Of a DNA stretch of 10,920 bases, positions 6,449-10,920 are shown one piece after another (position 1 is the first letter of the stretch; each line of letters begins with the position of its first letter). The notes under the pieces were generated by a model, which made no database searches, was not told where the DNA came from, and was given only the letters and a program-made list of their open reading frames with translations. The stretch comes from Armatimonadetes bacterium UBA5419 (lineage in GTDB: Bacteria; Armatimonadota; UBA10988). The DNA lies in NCBI GenBank assembly GCA_002409445.1, contig DHNJ01000139.1, positions 919-11,838 of the forward strand. Direction: 5' to 3'. Position numbers and translations under genes: made by a program.

Positions 6449-8041
6449 ATGTCTTGGTTCGTTCGTGCTACCGGTGTGCTCGCCTGCCTGCTGGCGCTCA
6501 GCGGCTGCGCCCGCCCCGGCCCCGCCCCCGACGGTAGCCTGCGCCTGGCCGACGCGGTCGACATCCGCACGCTCGACACCGCGATCGGCTACGACGCCTC
6601 CTCCTGGCGCTTCGAGCGGCTGATCAACGACGGCCTGCTGAACTTTGCGCCGACCGACAGCACGCTGGTGCCCGCCGTCGCCGAGGCGCTGCCCGAGATC
6701 GAGGAGGGGCGCCGGTTCACCTTCCGCCTGCGCGACAACGTCTATTTCCACCACGGCCGCCAGGTTGTCGCCGAGGATTTCCGCTACTCGCTGACCCGCA
6801 TTCTTGACCCGCAGACCGCCTCGCCCGGCCGCAGCCTCTACGAGGGCATCGTCGGCGCACGCGCCTTCGGCAAGGGCGAGGCCGGCACCGTCGCGGGCCT
6901 TCAGTGCCCGGACGAGCTAACCTTCGTCGTCGAGCTCGAATCGCCCGACCTGGCTTTCCTCAACCTGATGGCTCTGCCCTTCGCCTACGCTGTTCCGCGC
7001 GAGGAAGTCGAGCGCTACTCCGCCTCCGACTGGCCGCGCCACGCGGTCGGCTGTGGGCCGTACCGCCTCGACGTTTGGGAGCCGGGCGTGCGCATCCGCG
7101 TTGGGCGGTTCGACCGCTACTACGATCCAAGCCGCGGCATCCTCCCGGCGATCGAAATGCGCTTCGGTGTCGCCGACTATCTGCAGCTGATGATGTTCGA
7201 GCGCGGCGAGATCGACGTGACTGGCGTACCGCTGACCGACCTCGAACGGATCGACGGCGACGCGCGGCTCAAGTCGTACATGCGCACCTCGGCCGACCTG
7301 ACCACCGCGTACGCCTCGTTCAACACCGAGCAGTCACCCTTCGACAACCGTGCCGTGCGCCAGGCGTTCAACTACGCGCTGAACCGCGACCGCCTCGTGC
7401 AACTCTACGCGGGCACCATCCGCGCCGCCCGCGGCGTCCTGCCCCCGGGCATGCCAGGCTACAATCCTGACCTCCGCAGCTACACCCACGACCCGGCCAA
7501 GGCGCGCGAACTGCTGGCTAGCGCGGGCTTCCGCGACAACCTGCAGGTCGAGCTGACGACCCGCGACCGGCCCGCCGAGCGGCGCCTAGGCGAGGCGATC
7601 CAGTCGGATCTGCGCGACGTGGGTGTGTCGGTCGCGGTGCGCGCGGTCTCCTTCCCGGTCTGGCTCGAGCTGGTCAACCGCCACGAGGGCCTGCCGTTCA
7701 CCATCAACAACTGGATCGCCGACTACCCCGACCCGAGCAACTTCCTTGATGTCCTGCTCAACGGGCGACACGTCGAGTACGCCGGTAGCAGCAACCGCTC
7801 GTTCTACAACAACCCACAGGTCAACGACCTACTCGACCGCGCGGCGGTGATGACCGACGCCGCGGCGCGGCTGAAGCTGTACCAGGCGGCCGAGCAGATC
7901 ATCGTCGACGACGCGCCGTGGCTATTCCTGTACCATCCCACCCGGATGGTGCTGGTCCAGCCGTGGCTGCAGAACTACCATCTGCATCCGGTCTGGACCT
8001 CGCGTGAGGACCTAATCTGGATTGAAGAGGTGGCCCAATGA
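6449..8041 (+). CDS. Peptide-type ABC transporter solute-binding lipoprotein (SBP family 5)
   Basis: A 530-residue protein of the DppA/OppA family (SBP_bac_5), the extracytoplasmic receptor that captures peptides, oligosaccharides or similar ligands for an ABC importer. Residues 1-20 are a lipoprotein signal with lipobox LSGC and lipidated Cys20. Family features follow: RLADAVDIRTLDTA at 32-45, a DNVYFHHGRQVVAEDFRYSL segment (typical 'V.FHdG.p..A.D...s') at about 97-116, VGCGPYRL in the middle, and FDNRAVRQAFNYALNRDRLV near residues 298-317. The frame is open upstream to 6284, but ATG 6449 gives a proper lipoprotein signal and sits just where the TATACT promoter would start transcription, so it is chosen despite having no Shine-Dalgarno. 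The stop overlaps the PHP gene as ATGA. The ligand is unknown; in this family it need not be a peptide. Confidence 0.92.
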   Translation: MSWFVRATGVLACLLALSGCARPGPAPDGSLRLADAVDIRTLDTAIGYDASSWRFERLINDGLLNFAPTDSTLVPAVAEALPEIEEGRRFTFRLRDNVYFHHGRQVVAEDFRYSLTRILDPQTASPGRSLYEGIVGARAFGKGEAGTVAGLQCPDELTFVVELESPDLAFLNLMALPFAYAVPREEVERYSASDWPRHAVGCGPYRLDVWEPGVRIRVGRFDRYYDPSRGILPAIEMRFGVADYLQLMMFERGEIDVTGVPLTDLERIDGDARLKSYMRTSADLTTAYASFNTEQSPFDNRAVRQAFNYALNRDRLVQLYAGTIRAARGVLPPGMPGYNPDLRSYTHDPAKARELLASAGFRDNLQVELTTRDRPAERRLGEAIQSDLRDVGVSVAVRAVSFPVWLELVNRHEGLPFTINNWIADYPDPSNFLDVLLNGRHVEYAGSSNRSFYNNPQVNDLLDRAAVMTDAAARLKLYQAAEQIIVDDAPWLFLYHPTRMVLVQPWLQNYHLHPVWTSREDLIWIEEVAQ

Positions 8042-8892
8042 CCATCATCACGCCGTACGAGACGACCGCCGGGCCCTGGTTGCGCGGCAACTTGCACACA
8101 CACACGACGTGTTCGGACGGTGTGCTGAGCCCCGAACAGGCCGCCGACCTCTACGCCGGCGCCGGCTACGACTTCCTGGCTATCTCCGACCACGAGCGCT
8201 ACACCCCGCCACCGGCCGACGACCGGCTGGTCTGGATCCCTGCCAGCGAGGTCTCCGGCGGCCCGCACATCCTGGCCGTCGGCTCCGACCGCGCCTGGCC
8301 GACCGATCTCTCGCGCCAAGAGACGATCAACGCGATCGCCGCGAGCGGCGCCCTGGCCATCCTGAACCACCCCAACTGGGGCACGTCGTGGGAGCACTGG
8401 CCACGCGCGCTGCTGGGCGAGCTCAAGGGCTACGCCGGCATCGAGATCTACAACACGGTGATCGAGCGGCTGGAGGGTGAGGCGCTGGCGACGGACCGCT
8501 GGGACTGGCTGCTGTCGCTTGGCAGGCAGGTCTGGGGCTATGCCAACGATGACCTGCACGGGCCCGAGGACGGCCCGTTCAGCGCCAACGTCGTGCAGGC
8601 GGAGCCCGACCCGGCGTCGATCCTCGCCAACCTGGCCGCCGGCCGCTGCTACGCCTCGCTCGGCGGCTTGGCGATCGAGACGATCGCCGTCGAGCCCGAT
8701 GGGCTGACCATCGTCGCGCCGGACGCCGACACGATCGTCTTCACCGGCCAGTGGGGCCGCTTGCTCGCCACAGCCGCCGGGCCACGCGCGACCTACCAGT
8801 TCCGCGGCAACGAGGGCTATGTACGCGCCGCCTGCTACGCCTCGCTGCGCCGCGCCGCGTACACCCAGCCGACTTGGATCGAGCCCGCATGA
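8038..8892 (+). CDS. PHP-domain metallohydrolase (CehA/McbA-like)
   Basis: A 284-residue protein with a PHP (polymerase and histidinol phosphatase) metal-dependent hydrolase fold. Metal-binding motifs appear in order: LHTHTTCSDG at 19-28 (H20, H22, D27), ISDHE at 49-53 (D51, H52), E71 (ASEVSGG), NHPNWG at 110-115 (H111) and NDDLHG at 170-175 (D172, H174). This order fits the CehA/McbA group of PHP proteins, whose founding members cleave carbamate or related bonds, while most members are uncharacterised phosphoesterases or esterases. Residues from about 200 form a small C-terminal beta domain. No signal peptide is seen, so it should be cytosolic. GAAGAGG (8024-8030) lies 7 nt before the ATG. 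It overlaps both neighbours by 4 bp, so it is translated with the transporter and may process the imported ligand, such as a phosphorylated or esterified compound. The substrate is not known. Confidence 0.88.
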   Translation: MTIITPYETTAGPWLRGNLHTHTTCSDGVLSPEQAADLYAGAGYDFLAISDHERYTPPPADDRLVWIPASEVSGGPHILAVGSDRAWPTDLSRQETINAIAASGALAILNHPNWGTSWEHWPRALLGELKGYAGIEIYNTVIERLEGEALATDRWDWLLSLGRQVWGYANDDLHGPEDGPFSANVVQAEPDPASILANLAAGRCYASLGGLAIETIAVEPDGLTIVAPDADTIVFTGQWGRLLATAAGPRATYQFRGNEGYVRAACYASLRRAAYTQPTWIEPA

Positions 8893-9866
8893 GACGCGCC
8901 GCCCCCGTCAGCCGCCCCCGCCCTTCGTCCTGGCGCCAGCTGGGGCGGGCCGTCGGCGCGCGGCTGTTCTGGGGCCTGGTCACGCTGCTGGCCACCGCGT
9001 TCATCGTCTTCACGCTGTTGAACCTCTCGGGCGACCCCGCCCAGGCCATGGCCGGCGAGAAGGCGGACCCCGAGACCGTCGAGCAGATCCGCGTCAGCAT
9101 GGGCTTCGACCGGCCGCTGCACGTCCAGCTCGGCCGCTACCTCAGCCGGGTCGTACGCGGCGACCTGGGCGAGTCGAGCTTCTACCGCCGGCCCGTGGCC
9201 GAGCTGCTGGGCCAGCGCCTGCCGTTCACCATCGCCCTCGCCTTCGGCGGCCTGCTCGTCTGGGTCGGGGTCGGCGTCCCGCTCGGCGTCCTGACCGCGA
9301 CCCGCCGCGGCACCTGGGTCGACCGGACCATACTCGTCGTCTCGATCGTCACCTATTCGCTGCCGACCTTCTGGCTCGGTCGCATGCTCCAGCAGTACCT
9401 GGCCTACGACCGCCCCTGGTTCCCCGTCGGCGGCTATGGCTCGCCAGCGCATCTGGTCCTGCCCTCGATCTGCCTCGGCCTGGCCGGGGTCGGCTACTAC
9501 GCTCGGCTCGTCCATACCAACATGGTTGAAGCGCTGCCCGCCGACTACGTGCGCACCGCGCGCGCCAAGGGTCTGACCGAGCGCGTCGTCGTCTGGCGCC
9601 ACGCCTTCCGCTGCGCCATGCTGCCGGTCGTCACCATCCTCGGCCTCGACGCGGCGCGGTTGCTCGGCGGTGTCGTCTTCACCGAAGCCATCTTCGCCTG
9701 GCCCGGCCTCGGCTCGCAGATGGTCGCGGCGATCCCGAACCTCGACATCCCGCTGGTTCTCGGCACCGTCCTGTTCGCCGCGGCGCTGGTCGTGATGTCC
9801 AACCTGGTCGTCGACCTGCTCTACTTCTGGCTCGATCCGCGCCTGCGCGACGAGGGGCGGATCTGA
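8889..9866 (+). CDS. Peptide-type ABC transporter permease (DppB/OppB type)
   Basis: A 325-residue inner-membrane permease. A membrane helix at about residues 27-47 (GLVTLLATAFIVFTLLN) is followed by a periplasmic loop with DPETVEQIRVSMGFDRPLH and the YLSRVVRGDLGES segment typical of the DppB family, then four to five more helices. The cytoplasmic coupling motif RTARAKGL (EAA-like) is at about 223-230, with WRHAFRCAMLPVVTILGL and EAIFAWPGLG after it, all standard for DppB. The ATG at 8889 overlaps the PHP stop as ATGA; the frame opens upstream at 8751 but that stretch lies inside the PHP gene. It pairs with the binding protein and ATPase of the same operon. A heterodimeric importer would also need a DppC-type permease, which does not follow directly. 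Confidence 0.92.
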   Translation: MRRAAPVSRPRPSSWRQLGRAVGARLFWGLVTLLATAFIVFTLLNLSGDPAQAMAGEKADPETVEQIRVSMGFDRPLHVQLGRYLSRVVRGDLGESSFYRRPVAELLGQRLPFTIALAFGGLLVWVGVGVPLGVLTATRRGTWVDRTILVVSIVTYSLPTFWLGRMLQQYLAYDRPWFPVGGYGSPAHLVLPSICLGLAGVGYYARLVHTNMVEALPADYVRTARAKGLTERVVVWRHAFRCAMLPVVTILGLDAARLLGGVVFTEAIFAWPGLGSQMVAAIPNLDIPLVLGTVLFAAALVVMSNLVVDLLYFWLDPRLRDEGRI

Positions 9867-10920
9867 TGGCCCTGCTCCAAGTCACCGGCTTGCGTCTGCA
9901 GTTCCCGGGCCAGCCCGCGCGGGTGGTCGTCGATGGCTTGGACCTGAGCGTCGACGTCGGCCAGACGACCGCGCTGGTCGGCGAGTCGGGCTGCGGCAAG
10001 ACGCTCTCGGCGCTGGCGGTAATGGGCTTGGTGCCCAGCCCGGGCCAGGTGGTCGGCGGCCAGATCGTCTTCGATGGCCACGACCTGTTGACGCTGACGC
10101 CCGACGCCCGCCGGCGGCTGCGCGGCGCGCGCATCGGCCTGATCAGCCAGGACCCGCTGGCCGCGCTGAACCCCGTCTTCACGGTCGGCGCGCAGGTCGC
10201 CGAAGCCCTCCGCGCCCACCAGCCGCTCAGCCGCCGCGAGGCCTGGGCGCGGGCGGTCGAGGAACTCGCCGCGGTCGGCCTGCCCGACCCGGAGCGTCGC
10301 GCCCACGACTACCCGCATCAACTCTCCGGCGGCCAGCGCCAGCGCGTGGTCATCGCCCAGGCCCTCGCTTGCCGCCCCGCCCTCCTCATCGCCGACGAGC
10401 CGACCACGGCCCTCGACGTCAGCGTCCAGGCACAGATTCTCGACCTGCTCCGCCGGCTGCGCGCCGAGCACAACATGGGCCTGCTGCTGATCACCCACGA
10501 CCTGGCGGTGGTGGGCGACTGGGCCGACCGCGTCGCGGTCATGGTGAACGGCGAGAAGGTCGAGGAAGGCGCCGCCGCCACGCTGCTGGCGCGGCCCCGC
10601 CACCCCTACACCCAGGGCCTGCTGGGCGCCTCGCTGCGGCTGGACGACGCCACCCACTACCGCCAGCGGCGCCTGCCGGAGATCCGCTCGCGGCTCGATC
10701 CGGCCTCGGGCCGTCCGGTCTTCGGCCTGGTGACGCCGCCGCGCGTGGCGGCGGCCAACGACGCGGCCGCGGGCGACCCCCACCCCCTGCCCCTGATGCA
10801 GGTGCGCGACCTGCGGGTCGACTACGTGACGCGCCAGGGCACCCAGCACGCGGTCGACGGCGTATCGTTCCAGATCGCGCCCGGCGAAACGCTGGGCCTG
10901 GTGGGCGAATCCGGCTGCGG
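9866..10920 (+). CDS. Tandem ABC transporter ATPase (DppD-DppF fusion type), 3' end cut by window
   Basis: 351 codons are visible with no stop. The first nucleotide-binding domain is complete: Walker A GESGCGKT at 39-46, Q-loop Q95 (ISQDP), signature LSGGQ at 153-157, Walker B LLIADE at 173-178 with catalytic Glu178, and H-loop His211. It ends with the peptide-transporter motif HPYTQGLL (246-253) and RLPEI. After a linker of about 40 residues, a second domain begins at about 311 (MQVRDLRVDY) and reaches a second Walker A (GESGCG) exactly at the window edge. So this is a double ATPase like GsiA or YejF, energising the importer from the cytosolic side. The usual Cys-rich tail of DppD is missing where the fusion occurs. 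ATG at 9866 overlaps the permease stop as TGATG and has GAGGGG (9852-9857) 8 nt upstream. Confidence 0.92.
   Translation, partial: MALLQVTGLRLQFPGQPARVVVDGLDLSVDVGQTTALVGESGCGKTLSALAVMGLVPSPGQVVGGQIVFDGHDLLTLTPDARRRLRGARIGLISQDPLAALNPVFTVGAQVAEALRAHQPLSRREAWARAVEELAAVGLPDPERRAHDYPHQLSGGQRQRVVIAQALACRPALLIADEPTTALDVSVQAQILDLLRRLRAEHNMGLLLITHDLAVVGDWADRVAVMVNGEKVEEGAAATLLARPRHPYTQGLLGASLRLDDATHYRQRRLPEIRSRLDPASGRPVFGLVTPPRVAAANDAAAGDPHPLPLMQVRDLRVDYVTRQGTQHAVDGVSFQIAPGETLGLVGESGC

Noticed and set aside
9821..10849. A 342-codon minus-strand open frame opposite the ABC ATPase
   Set aside because: The plus strand holds all ATPase motifs in order. The antisense product has the Arg/Ala/Gly-rich composition of a codon-bias shadow.

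Overview
The window is high-GC (estimated by eye in the upper 60s percent), densely packed bacterial chromosome with eight genes and almost no non-coding DNA. No rRNA, tRNA, CRISPR array, transposase or integrase is visible. The mix of genes (a secreted agarase-like glycoside hydrolase, a solute:sodium symporter, a xylose-isomerase-like TIM barrel, a DUF1638 protein, a CehA/McbA-type PHP hydrolase and a peptide-type ABC transporter) suggests a heterotrophic, polysaccharide-using bacterium. Phyla such as Armatimonadota, Planctomycetota or Hydrogenedentota would fit. This placement is inference from gene content only.

Region 1 (1-2545): a partial secreted glycoside hydrolase on the minus strand runs off the left edge. 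It is divergently arranged with a plus-strand short-chain dehydrogenase across a 95-bp gap.

Region 2 (2552-6357, minus strand): four tightly packed genes, transcribed right to left: DUF1638 protein, sugar-isomerase-like TIM barrel, Rrf2-family regulator, sodium:solute symporter. They join by an ATGA overlap, a GTGA overlap and a 13-bp gap, so they look like one translationally coupled operon for uptake and isomerisation of a small solute, probably a sugar or sugar acid, under a cysteine-free Rrf2 regulator. The convergent dehydrogenase and symporter genes are separated by only 6 bp, and a small palindrome contains both stop codons.

Region 3 (6449-10920, plus strand): a lipoprotein peptide-type solute-binding protein, a PHP metallohydrolase, a DppB-type permease and a tandem DppD/DppF-type ATPase that runs off the right edge. 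Joins are ATGA, ATGA and TGATG. The usual second permease (DppC) is absent from its expected place, and a PHP hydrolase sits between the binding protein and the permease.

Regions 2 and 3 diverge from a 91-bp control region. It carries overlapping -10 elements on the two strands (TATAAT on minus, TATACT on plus) sharing almost the same bases. The plus-strand promoter places transcription start essentially on the ATG of the binding-protein gene, predicting a leaderless mRNA. This symmetric promoter and the DUF1638-isomerase-Rrf2-symporter operon are the most interesting parts of the window.
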